Positions 1 through 6,937 of a stretch of DNA of 20,842 nt are shown in pieces. Both the position numbers and the translations under genes were made by a program. The stretch comes from an uncultured Treponema sp. GTDB taxonomy: Bacteria; Spirochaetota; Spirochaetia; Treponematales; Treponemataceae. The first letter of the stretch is position 1. Each line of letters starts with the position of its first letter. The stretch lies in assembly GCA_937923945.1 (NCBI GenBank), contig CALDWC010000025.1, positions 1-20,842 of the forward strand. The letters run 5' to 3'. The notes under the pieces are model-generated. The model ran no database searches, was not told the origin of the DNA, and saw only the letters and a list, made by a program, of their open reading frames with translations.

Positions 1-17
1 AAATAAAGATAATAAAA

Positions 18-1031
18 ATGAAAATTCTGGGAATAGAAAGTTCGTGTGATGAAACGGCGGCAGCGGTTGTTGAAGACGGTAACAAAATTTTGAGCAATAT
101 TGTTGCAACGCAAATTCCGTTTCACAAAGCATATAACGGCGTGGTGCCGGAAATAGCAAGTCGAAAACATGTGGAGTGGATTTTGCCGGTCGTACGGCAA
201 GCGGTTTCCGAAGCGGGTGTGAGCCTTGCGGAGCTTGACGGCATCGCGGTGACCAACCGACCGGGACTGATGGGTTCGCTTTTGGTCGGACTTAATTTTG
301 CAAAAACGCTCAGCTGGATTACGGGCAAGCCTTTTATTGCCGTCAATCACATGCTCGGTCATATTTACGCCGCGCACCTTGAACAGGATATTGCGTATCC
401 GTATTTGGGACTGATGGTTTCAGGCGGACATTTTATTTTGTGCGTAGTAGAGAATTTTGATCGTATCCGCGTTTTGGGAACGACGATTGATGACGCTCCC
501 GGCGAAGCCTTTGACAAAGTGGCAAAGTTTTACGGCTTCGGATACCCGGGCGGTCCGGTTATTGATGCGCTCGCACAAAAAGGCTCGGCAAAAGCCGCAC
601 ATTTTTCCATGCCGCATTTTAAACCGGGACACCGCTACGATGTTTCCTATTCGGGATTAAAGACCGCCTGCATCAATCAGCTTGAACAGTTTTGGAATCC
701 CGACTTTGAAAAAACGCCCGAAAATATTGCGGCAAGTTTTCAGGAACAAGCGATAAAAATACTCGTCCGTCCGATTGTTGAAGCGGTACAAGACACCGGC
801 TTAAAAACGCTTGTTGCGGGAGGCGGCGTTGCGGCAAATTCGTTATTGCGGAAAAAACTTTCCGAAATACAGGGCATACATTGTATTTTTCCGTCTCTGA
901 AATACTGCACGGATAACGCCGCTATGATTGCCGGTCTCGGCTTCCACTACTTACAAGCGGGGATACGGTCAAAACTCGATGTAACCGCGTCTCCCCGCGT
1001 TACCGGTTTTAGCAAAAAAGGGCGGCAATAA
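18..1031 (+). CDS. tsaD: TsaD, tRNA N6-threonylcarbamoyladenosine transferase
   Basis: Catalytic subunit that transfers the threonylcarbamoyl group to A37 of ANN-decoding tRNAs (t6A), working in the cytoplasm with TsaB, TsaC and TsaE. The 337-aa length is typical of bacterial TsaD (Kae1/Gcp, ASKHA fold). Visible signatures are the N-terminal GIESSCDET, PEIASRKH near residue 45, the metal ligands H111 and H115 in HMLGH, VSGGHF near residue 140, the block GEAFDKVAKFYGFGYPGGP, and the nucleotide-binding VAGGGVAANS near residue 263. The first ATG is used because the family starts with this motif; no Shine-Dalgarno is visible in the 17 bases before it, so translation may be coupled to a gene outside the window. 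None of the partner genes is present here. Confidence 0.97.
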   Translation: MKILGIESSCDETAAAVVEDGNKILSNIVATQIPFHKAYNGVVPEIASRKHVEWILPVVRQAVSEAGVSLAELDGIAVTNRPGLMGSLLVGLNFAKTLSWITGKPFIAVNHMLGHIYAAHLEQDIAYPYLGLMVSGGHFILCVVENFDRIRVLGTTIDDAPGEAFDKVAKFYGFGYPGGPVIDALAQKGSAKAAHFSMPHFKPGHRYDVSYSGLKTACINQLEQFWNPDFEKTPENIAASFQEQAIKILVRPIVEAVQDTGLKTLVAGGGVAANSLLRKKLSEIQGIHCIFPSLKYCTDNAAMIAGLGFHYLQAGIRSKLDVTASPRVTGFSKKGRQ

Positions 1032-1115
1032 GCAGTGCATGCGCGAAATCGTTTCCTTACACATACTGAAAACAATCCTTATAAAAAAAAGCTTTAGCAA
1101 GTGAGTGAACATCAT

Positions 1116-1140
1116 TCACGAAAGAACATAATTTTCGTGA
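1116..1140. repeat. Inverted repeat upstream of the restriction gene
   Basis: The arms TCACGAAA (1116-1123) and TTTCGTGA (1133-1140) are perfect reverse complements around a 9-nt loop. The element lies between tsaD and the ATG at 1185. No T-run follows, so it is a poor intrinsic terminator. An operator or mRNA structure controlling the restriction-modification pair is possible but only inferred. Confidence 0.5.
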
Positions 1141-1184
1141 TGCTGCCTAGACAAGCAAAGCATTTTTTGATACTATATTGGCTC

Positions 1185-2012
1185 ATGAATAAGCGTAATT
1201 TTACCGATTTTATTTCCGCTTTACAATCAACAAATGCAAGTTTAAAAACTTTCGTTGATTTTCCGAAGTGTAGCGATAATGTAAGGAAAATTTCCATAAA
1301 GCTAAATACGCTCAATTATTTACTGGGTAAAAAAGATTTATTAAGCGAGATAAAATCATTGTTTTCCGAAAATAAATCTTGCTTTGAAGTACTTCCGATA
1401 TTGATAGCTGTCAGGGATAAAAACACTTTAATTTTAAATCCTGCAAAGACGGCTAAAAATAAAACATGTCTTTTATCAAACTGTTTTGAAAGTCCTGAAA
1501 AGATTTATACATTTTTATGTGAAACAGGGTTGAAAGAAATTTTTGAAAATGCCGAAATAAAAAATTTAAATGATTATGTTTTCGGCGTTGAAGTCGGACT
1601 TGATACCAATGCAAGAAAGAACAGAGGCGGAAGTAATTTTGCCGATTTTATTGAAGGCGTTTTTTTCGCAAATAATATCACGGTACATAGAGAAGTGAGC
1701 AGCAAAAAATTTGAAGACCTTGATCTCGGTGTGGACGAAAAACGATTTGATTTTGTCATATACGATACAGTAACATATCTTATAGAAACAAACTTTTATA
1801 ATACCGGAGGTTCTAAACTCAATGAAGTTGCACGAAGCTACACGGAGTTAAGTAAAAAAATATCCCAAAATCCGAAGTACCGATTCGTATGGATTACGGA
1901 CGGCAAAGGATGGCTGCAAGCAAAAAATAAGTTGGAAGAAGCATACCGTTGCGTAAATATTTATAACACTGCCGGCATTGCGGACTTTATCGCTGAGGTC
2001 AAAAATGAATAG
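1185..2012 (+). CDS. Type II restriction endonuclease, DpnII/MboI family (predicted GATC)
   Basis: Predicted to cleave unmethylated GATC. The C-terminal half carries the DpnII-family blocks GLDTNARKNRGG, RFDFVIYDTVTYLIETNFYN and GGSKLNEVARSY; the FDF...IETN stretch is the probable PD-(D/E)XK-like nuclease core, with Asn where Lys is usual. The frame is open from a GTG at 1101 (303 aa), but I prefer the ATG at 1185 (275 aa): its start MNKRNFTDF resembles family N-termini as I remember them, and the extra 28 codons cover an inverted repeat. Neither start has a Shine-Dalgarno. The methyltransferase gene begins inside its last codons, so the two are co-transcribed. Base composition is clearly AT-richer than tsaD, which suggests horizontal gain. 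The specificity is from family membership, not shown directly. Confidence 0.86.
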   Translation: MNKRNFTDFISALQSTNASLKTFVDFPKCSDNVRKISIKLNTLNYLLGKKDLLSEIKSLFSENKSCFEVLPILIAVRDKNTLILNPAKTAKNKTCLLSNCFESPEKIYTFLCETGLKEIFENAEIKNLNDYVFGVEVGLDTNARKNRGGSNFADFIEGVFFANNITVHREVSSKKFEDLDLGVDEKRFDFVIYDTVTYLIETNFYNTGGSKLNEVARSYTELSKKISQNPKYRFVWITDGKGWLQAKNKLEEAYRCVNIYNTAGIADFIAEVKNE

Positions 2013-2814
2013 CTTTGTAAGTGCTGACAAACTTTTTACGATACATCAGGCTGACTGTTTTGACTTGCTGCCAAAGCTTGATGCGGAATATGATTTAATT
2101 TTTGCCGACCCACCGTATTTTTTATCCAATGACGGTTTAACTATTCAAAGCGGAAAAATCGTAAGCGTAAATAAAGGCAATTGGGATAAAGCTGAAATAG
2201 ATATTGATGCCTTTAATTACGAGTGGTTAAAACGTGCAAAAGAAAAATTGACCGATAACGGTTCAATTATGGTAAGCGGCACATATCACAATATATTTTC
2301 ACTCGGACGATGTCTGCAAAAGCTTGATTATAAAATACTGAATAGTATTACTTGGCAAAAAACAAACCCGCCTCCTAATTTCAGTTGTCGCTATTTAACG
2401 CATTCAACCGAGCAAATTATTTGGGCGCGCAAAAGCGAAAAGCACAAACACATTTTTAATTACGCGCTTATGAAACGGCTCAATGACAACAAGCAAATGA
2501 AAGATGTGTGGACATTCCCTGCGATTGCTCCATGGGAAAAGTCTTGCGGAAAACATCCGACGCAAAAACCGCTTGCATTGTTAGTGCGTCTTATCGTAAT
2601 GGCAACGAACAATGAAAGCAAGGTTTTAGACCCGTTTGCCGGAAGTTCGACAACCGGTATTGCTGCCAATATTGTAGGTCGTTCGTTTACCGGTATTGAA
2701 AAAGAAAAAGCATTTTATGAAATGAGCATTGCCCGCAAAAATGAGCTTGATGCAAATCGAGATACAATAATTTCAAAGATAAAAGATCTGAAACTCTTAT
2801 CAAAAACTCCATAA
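2005..2814 (+). CDS. DpnA-like DNA adenine N6-methyltransferase (beta class)
   Basis: Modification partner of the adjoining endonuclease, predicted to methylate adenine in GATC. The catalytic motif IV is D35-PPY followed by FLSNDG, as in the DpnA subgroup. The SAM-binding motif I, D209-PFAGSSTTG, lies near the C-terminus, so the order IV then I marks the beta class. Other DpnA-like stretches are ITWQKTNPPPNFSCRYLTHSTE, KQMKDVWTFP and GKHPTQKP. The ATG at 2005 is chosen because GAGG at 1995-1998 is well spaced and removes a TTG-started nine-residue extension; it overlaps the endonuclease end by 8 bases. Product 269 aa. The classical DpnII locus also has an alpha-class enzyme (DpnM); none is present in this window. 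Confidence 0.93.
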   Translation: MNSFVSADKLFTIHQADCFDLLPKLDAEYDLIFADPPYFLSNDGLTIQSGKIVSVNKGNWDKAEIDIDAFNYEWLKRAKEKLTDNGSIMVSGTYHNIFSLGRCLQKLDYKILNSITWQKTNPPPNFSCRYLTHSTEQIIWARKSEKHKHIFNYALMKRLNDNKQMKDVWTFPAIAPWEKSCGKHPTQKPLALLVRLIVMATNNESKVLDPFAGSSTTGIAANIVGRSFTGIEKEKAFYEMSIARKNELDANRDTIISKIKDLKLLSKTP

Positions 2815-2854
2815 AGCAATCTATAAACTTTTTCACTTTTGAGTTTTGAAAAGT

Positions 2855-2966
2855 CGTCTTTCAAAAAACTAAAAGTTTTTAAAAGACTTCCTTTCAGTGC
2901 TCATCTTTAAATCTCTTGTTTCGTAAATGCTCATCGCTACTTATACCAAACATTGAGAAACAAGAT
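2855..2966. repeat. Interspersed module R2, copy a
   Basis: About 110 bases resembling 4427-4540: a GTCTTTCAAAAA start, a hairpin with arms AAAAACT/AGTTTTT, then CCTTTC, GTGC, CATCTTT, AAATCT and a shared end ATTGAGAAACAA. The alignment was made by eye, and the middle part is diverged. Confidence 0.6.
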
Positions 2967-3011
2967 AGGAAACGCTATTAAACGGCGTTAAGCCTTTAAT
3001 CAGCGTTTCCT
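2967..3011. repeat. Interspersed hairpin repeat R1, copy a
   Basis: A long interrupted stem with outer arms AGGAAACGCT (2967-2976) and AGCGTTTCCT (3002-3011), inner arms TTAAA/TTTAA and GGC/GCC, and a short apical loop. The core GCGTNAAGCCTTTAATC recurs at 3276-3319, 12257-12299 and 15975-16013. This copy has the most complete stem. Confidence 0.75.
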
Positions 3012-3030
3012 GAAACACTTCGTAGTAACA

Positions 3031-3132
3031 GTAATGCGATCATCTTACCTAAGGTAATGCGATCATCTTACCAATGGTAAGACGATCATCTTACATGAGG
3101 TAATGCGATCGCCTTACACAAGGTAAGATTGC
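3031..3132. repeat. Tandem array of 18-bp near-palindromes centred on GATC
   Basis: Four units start at 3031, 3054, 3077 and 3100, exactly 23 bp apart, separated by 5-bp spacers (CTAAG-like, CAATG, ATGAG). Unit 1 is GTAATGCGATCATCTTAC. Units 3 and 4 each have eight of nine base pairs matched about the centre, and pair 6/13 changes from A-T to G-C between them, so the symmetry itself looks conserved. A degraded fifth unit begins at 3123. GATC occurs at 3038, 3061, 3084 and 3107. Confidence 0.85.
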
Positions 3133-3275
3133 ACGCGACCTCATTTCTTGCAGGGATTATTCCTCACTTTGCGCAAAATGACAGGAGACCTTGCCTGTCA
3201 TGGTGCGGCACTAAATACTTCAATCGAGGACTAATCACAGCCTCTCTTAAGTGTACTCTTTAGAAGCTCTTTTAA

Positions 3276-3319
3276 CAAAGACACTATTAAATGCGTCAAG
3301 CCTTTAATCAGAGTTTCCT
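3276..3319. repeat. Interspersed hairpin repeat R1, copy b (diverged)
   Basis: Shares ACTATTAAA, GCGTCAAGCCTTTAATC and GTTTCCTT with copy a, but the left arm has decayed from GGAAAC to AAAGAC. It ends at the stop codon of the minus-strand J-protein gene. Confidence 0.65.
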
Positions 3320-4011
3320 TAACCACAACGGGCTAAAATTTTTTCGATTTGTTTTTCAAACGCCTCTTTTTGCCTTTTGGTAAATTGTAGTGTGCAGGCA
3401 ATTTTATAACACTCGACAATTTTTGCCGTATCGTGCGTTGTTTTTAATCCGGTAAGACAATTTTTTGCAAGCCGGATAACTTCGGGAAAAAAATGCGTAA
3501 AGTAAGGCTTTTTTTCTTCCATGATAAAAATTTCTTCGATGAGAATAAACGCTTCATAGTAATGCTTTTCAAAAAAAAGCTCTTCGGCAAGTACAAAACC
3601 GTAATCCATAAAATCTTCGCGTGAAAAATATTTTGAAAACGTAAAAGGCATATCCAAGGTTAAAAGCCGCAAATATTCTTCGACGCCGCTTTTTTCCCGT
3701 TCGTGAAAAAGGTCAAACACGATAAGTTTTGCACGGCTTTCATAATCTTCCCGTTCTAAAAGCCATTGCCGGTAATTAAATTCTTTTACACGCCTACTTT
3801 GGAACACGTTCCGGTCGACAAAAGCTTTGTGATTTTCAAGAATTGCGCGGTAGGCTTCCAAAAGTTCCCGCATTTTTTCAGTGCGGTCGTTTTCACCGGA
3901 GCCGGCATTCAAATCGGGATGGAGCATTTTCGCTTTTTCACGAAAAACATGCTTAATTTCCGAAATGCTGGAAAACGGCGTTACGCCTAAAAGTTCATAA
4001 TAATTTTTCAT
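3319..4011 (-). CDS. J-domain (DnaJ-like) protein, class C type
   Basis: A short co-chaperone-type protein (230 aa) with an N-terminal J-domain at residues 3 to about 65: YYELLGVTPFSSISEIKHVFR, the diagnostic H31-P32-D33, then a helix with LLEAYRAIL. J-domains stimulate the ATPase of DnaK-type Hsp70. The G/F linker, zinc finger and C-terminal substrate domains of DnaJ are absent, so this is not DnaJ itself. The remaining 165 residues are largely helical and charged with no recognised domain; a TPR-like fold is possible but not demonstrated. The ATG at 4011 starts right at the J-domain; a TTG four codons upstream (4023) is an alternative. It is a single-gene unit, convergent with the restriction-modification pair. 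Confidence 0.85.
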   Translation of the reverse strand: MKNYYELLGVTPFSSISEIKHVFREKAKMLHPDLNAGSGENDRTEKMRELLEAYRAILENHKAFVDRNVFQSRRVKEFNYRQWLLEREDYESRAKLIVFDLFHEREKSGVEEYLRLLTLDMPFTFSKYFSREDFMDYGFVLAEELFFEKHYYEAFILIEEIFIMEEKKPYFTHFFPEVIRLAKNCLTGLKTTHDTAKIVECYKIACTLQFTKRQKEAFEKQIEKILARCG

Positions 4012-4129
4012 ACGCTGTTTCAAGTCTCTATAATAATAAAAACAAAAAAAAATGTAAGATGGAATTGTATCCGCGACAATACTTTTATTTTATGATACAA
4101 TTATAAATGCAGAAAAGGGAAATAAAGTA

Positions 4130-4235
4130 ATGGCGAGCCCGCATAAAATGTCCATTCGTTTTTTTAATGATTTTTAATGATAAAGAAGTGCGTGCCGTTT
4201 GGGACGACGAGCATCACACGATAAGTATTTTGTGA
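4130..4235 (+). pseudogene. Decayed start of a Bro-N/antirepressor-like gene
   Basis: An ATG at 4130, preceded by AAAGGGA, opens a frame reading MASPHKMSIRFFND and then stops. The cause is visible: TTTTTAATGA occurs twice in tandem (4161-4170 and 4171-4180). With one copy removed the frame reads SIRFFNDKEVRAVWDDEH and then ends in a stop at 4233-4235. This resembles, from memory, the N-terminus of Bro-N/phage-antirepressor-like proteins common in treponemes. The rest of such a gene is not recognisable downstream. A possible promoter, GCGACA and TACAAT 17 bp apart, lies just upstream. Confidence 0.6.
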
Positions 4236-4426
4236 AAAAGCACCGGTCGTATTTGTAGCAGCTCGAAAGTGTGCGGAAAAATTTTTGACGGGATCGCGCT
4301 TCGCCCGTCGCTCAACGGACCGTACCGCAAATAAATTTGAAAATGCGGCGGGCGTGCCGATTGGTTAAAACCGGAAACTTATGACGCAAAAGGTGAGCAC
4401 TGATTCATTCAATCGAGAATTACGGT
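4236..4426. other. Gene-free remnant sequence with an R3 module
   Basis: No frame stays open for a useful length. GC-rich stretches around 4280-4370 look like decayed coding sequence (for example a short reading RADWLKPETYDAKGEH on the plus strand), but I cannot assign it to a family. Module R3 (CTGATT, TTCAATCGAGAATT) lies at about 4398-4422. Confidence 0.4.
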
Positions 4427-4540
4427 GGTCTTTCAAAAACTAATGTTTTTTAAAGACCACCTTTCCGTGCCCATCTTTTAAATCTGTTTTTCACACATGT
4501 TCAAAATACTATTATTATACCGAATATTGAGAAACAATAA
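4427..4540. repeat. Interspersed module R2, copy b
   Basis: Second copy of R2. It begins with a strong hairpin whose arms are GGTCTTT/AAAGACC outside and AAAAAC/GTTTTT inside, and ends with ATTGAGAAACAA. In this copy an R3 module lies directly in front of it. Confidence 0.6.
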
Positions 4541-4557
4541 AAGCATTTTGCGATGCT
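4535..4557 (-). terminator. Possible terminator of kbl
   Basis: On the minus strand just after the kbl stop, AGCAT and ATGCT (4553-4557 and 4542-4546) pair around a 6-nt loop and are followed by TTTATTGTTT. The stem is only 5 bp, so it is weak. Confidence 0.4.
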
Positions 4558-4563
4558 GTGCTA

Positions 4564-5751
4564 CTATTTTAAGATACCGAGTTCTTTTCCGGTTTTTTGG
4601 AAAATAGCAACGGCTCGGTCGAGCATATCGTTTGTGTGTGCGGCACTGACCATGCAGCGAACGCGTCCTGTTCCTTTCGGTACCGTTGGAAACACAATCG
4701 GACCGGTGAATAATCCGTTTTCAAAGAGTTTTTTAGAAAATTCGAGCGTTTTTCCTTCGTTACCGATAATAACCGGTGTAATCGGTGTTTCGCTATGTCC
4801 GGTGTTAAAACCGAGCTTGTTGAGTTTTTCTTTAAAGTATTTTGCGTTTGCCCAGAGCCGATCAGTGTATTCGGTTGACTCTGAAAGAATTTTAATTGCT
4901 TCAATACAAGCACCCGCATCTCCCGGCGTCATACCGGTAGAAAAGAGAAACGGACGAGCGCGGTTTCGCAACCAGTCAATCGTAACCTGTTTTCCGGCGA
5001 CGTAGCCGCCGACAACGCCGATTGCCTTTGACAGCGTTCCCATGGCAAAGTCGACGCGTCCGTGCAGTTTAAAGTGGTCAACGCTTCCGCGTCCGCTTTC
5101 ACCTAAAACGCCGCTGGCGTGTGCATCGTCAACATAGGTCAAACATTGATACTTTTCGGCAAGTTCGACAATACCGGGTAGTTTTGCGATATCGCCGTCC
5201 ATTGAGAAAACACCGTCAGTGATGATCAATACATTTTTGTATTGATCCCGTTTTTCTTTGAGTACTCGTTCCAAATCCGCCATATCCGAGTGCTTAAAAA
5301 TCGTTCGGTCGGCTTTAGAAAGGCGCGTTCCGTCAATAATCGACGCGTGGTTTAATTCATCGGAAATGATTAAATCGCCTTTTTCGGTTACCGCTTGGAT
5401 AACACCGGCATTGCAGTTAAATCCCGACTGGAACACAATAACCGCTTCTTCACGCTTGAACTTTGCCAAAGCGGCTTCCAATTCGTTGTGGATTTTCATG
5501 TTTCCGACAATCGGACGTACCGCTCCGGCACCGACACCGTATTTTTCAATTGCTGCTATAGCCGCTTTTTTTAATCGCGGATGATTCGCAAATCCTAAAT
5601 AATTGTTTGCAGAAAGATTGATAACTTTCTTTCCGTCGATAACACATTCAGGTTCATTCGGTCCGTCAAGAGTTACTAAACTCTTGTACAGACCGTCGTC
5701 TTTCAGAGCTTGAACCTTTTCTTTCAAATAGTCCATATCATGAACTGACAT
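4564..5751 (-). CDS. kbl: Glycine C-acetyltransferase (2-amino-3-ketobutyrate CoA ligase)
   Basis: A PLP enzyme of the alpha-oxoamine synthase family that cleaves 2-amino-3-oxobutyrate with CoA to glycine and acetyl-CoA, the second step of threonine degradation. The 395-aa length matches Kbl. Visible are NNYLGFANHP, GVGAGAVRPIVGN, the substrate-pocket block ELNHASIIDGTRLS, DDAHASGVLGESGRG with the PLP-contacting Asp and His, and the Schiff-base lysine K242 in GTLSKAIG. Other family members (BioF, HemA, Spt) are less likely because of the close Kbl match. The start at 5751 is preferred over an ATG four codons upstream because GGAGG is well spaced. The usual partner Tdh (threonine dehydrogenase) is not next to it. 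Its glycine product could feed the glycine reductase encoded 5 kb upstream on the same strand. Confidence 0.93.
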   Translation of the reverse strand: MSVHDMDYLKEKVQALKDDGLYKSLVTLDGPNEPECVIDGKKVINLSANNYLGFANHPRLKKAAIAAIEKYGVGAGAVRPIVGNMKIHNELEAALAKFKREEAVIVFQSGFNCNAGVIQAVTEKGDLIISDELNHASIIDGTRLSKADRTIFKHSDMADLERVLKEKRDQYKNVLIITDGVFSMDGDIAKLPGIVELAEKYQCLTYVDDAHASGVLGESGRGSVDHFKLHGRVDFAMGTLSKAIGVVGGYVAGKQVTIDWLRNRARPFLFSTGMTPGDAGACIEAIKILSESTEYTDRLWANAKYFKEKLNKLGFNTGHSETPITPVIIGNEGKTLEFSKKLFENGLFTGPIVFPTVPKGTGRVRCMVSAAHTNDMLDRAVAIFQKTGKELGILK

Positions 5752-5771
5752 AAATTCCTCCATAGGACTAT

Positions 5772-5800
5772 ATGGTACATCTATTTAAAAAAACTATCAA
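5772..5800 (-). promoter_or_regulatory. Candidate sigma70 promoter of kbl
   Basis: Minus strand: TTGATA (5800-5795), a 17-bp spacer and TACCAT (5777-5772), giving a leader of roughly 15 nt before the chosen kbl ATG. This supports separate expression from the PASTA gene 140 bp upstream. Confidence 0.5.
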
Positions 5801-5903
5801 GATACTTTTCCGATGTTTTTCACAATATATGCTTGCAGTTTTGAAATATCTTTATTATGTAAGATACTTTAAGTTGATTTTTTTACTTTTTATCCACTTT
5901 CGC

Positions 5904-6890
5904 TTATTCGATGGTTGTTGCCTGCACCTCTTTGCCGAGAACTGTTAAAACGACAATTGAACCTTTTGAAAGTCCGTACGGGAACGTAAAACTTCCGCCC
6001 GGATGCTTGCAGTGGAGTAGCTGTGTCCGCTCTCCGTTTGGATTTATAACATCGACGATAACATCAACGGCATAGGGGTATGCCGGTAAATCAATCGCAT
6101 AAATCCCGAAAAGCAATTTTGTATCCTTCGGCGCTTCTATGCTGACATCAACGCGGGAATATGCTTTTAATGATTCGCCTTCTGCATTTGATTGTTGGAC
6201 AACGGTTGCGTTTTCAGCCTTGTCCGAAACGGTTTGCGTAAAATTAAAAAGAAGCTTGGTATTTGACATCGCTTCATAAAGCTTATTCAGCGTTGCACCC
6301 GTCAGTGAAGGCATCGCGACCATTTCGTTTTCAGGTCCCTTACTCACGACAAAGGTTAACACCGTCCGTCCGATAATATCGGTACCTGCCGGAGGATCCT
6401 GACTTAAAATGGTGCCGCTCGGTGCATTGTCAAACTTATAGCTGTACGGTTCATGCAGCACGACCGGATGCTTGGTACCGGACGTAAACAGCACTTGCAA
6501 ATCCTGCTTTACCTCGTGAACATTTTTTCCGATATAGTTTCCTACCTGCGTCATCACGGTACCGTTACTGACCACCACTTCAACCTTGCGTCCGGCTTTA
6601 ATGATTGAACCCGGCCCCGGTTTTTGCTCCAGCACCGTTCCTTCATCTGCAGGATTATTCGAATATCGCAGCTGCAACCTGATATTCAGTTCTTTTTCCT
6701 GCAATGCAATAATCGCCGAATTCAAATCTTTTCCGACAATATTCGGCACCATCACCTGATCTTCCGGCTGTAAGCTCAGAAAAAAAACAAGCACCGCCCC
6801 TGCGATAACCACGAGCAACATCACGAGCGACGTAATTAAAATCGTTTTCCAGTTTTCTTCAACATGTCCGGTAAAATTTCCTAAACCCAT
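5904..6890 (-). CDS. Membrane-anchored PASTA-domain protein without kinase
   Basis: 328 aa. A short cytoplasmic N-terminus is followed by one transmembrane helix (about residues 17-40, ILITSLVMLLVVIAGAVLVFF). The outside part has about three PASTA repeats: VPNIVGKDLNSAIIALQEKELN with EQKPGPGSIIKAGRKVEVVVSNG (about 48-110), a second at about 115-186 with GTILSQDPPAGTDI, and a third starting MPSLTGATLNKLYEAM (about 193-255). A C-terminal beta-rich tail follows. PASTA domains bind peptidoglycan fragments or beta-lactams and usually sit on Ser/Thr kinases or class A PBPs; neither is fused here. The start ATG has AGGTGG in front. It follows fmt by 47 bp and is probably in the same transcript. The role is likely in cell-wall sensing or assembly, which is an inference. 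Confidence 0.88.
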   Translation of the reverse strand: MGLGNFTGHVEENWKTILITSLVMLLVVIAGAVLVFFLSLQPEDQVMVPNIVGKDLNSAIIALQEKELNIRLQLRYSNNPADEGTVLEQKPGPGSIIKAGRKVEVVVSNGTVMTQVGNYIGKNVHEVKQDLQVLFTSGTKHPVVLHEPYSYKFDNAPSGTILSQDPPAGTDIIGRTVLTFVVSKGPENEMVAMPSLTGATLNKLYEAMSNTKLLFNFTQTVSDKAENATVVQQSNAEGESLKAYSRVDVSIEAPKDTKLLFGIYAIDLPAYPYAVDVIVDVINPNGERTQLLHCKHPGGSFTFPYGLSKGSIVVLTVLGKEVQATTIE

Positions 6891-6937
6891 AATCCACCTA
6901 TCAAATCCGACTTCAAAAACCGAGTTTTAAAGTATCG

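Larger units (their letters stand above)
2815..3318. other. Gene-free repeat mosaic between MTase and J-protein genes
   Basis: About 500 bases without a credible gene, between two convergent genes. In order it holds a large imperfect hairpin (about 2836-2876), module R2 (2855-2966), module R1 (2967-3011), the GATC palindrome array (3031-3132), a hairpin TGACAGG/CCTGTCA (3179-3200), module R3 (3208-3248) and a diverged R1 copy (3276-3319) that abuts the stop codon of the J-protein gene. Confidence 0.75.

Noticed and set aside
2836..2876. Hairpin just behind the methyltransferase gene as a terminator
   Set aside because: The stem is AT-rich and imperfect, and no clean T-run follows; I treat it as part of the R2 region.
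3031..3132. CRISPR array
   Set aside because: The units are regularly spaced, but the gaps are only 5 bp and no cas genes are present.
4553..5005. 150-codon frame on the plus strand opposite kbl
   Set aside because: It is the antisense shadow of a clear conserved gene and has no start signals.
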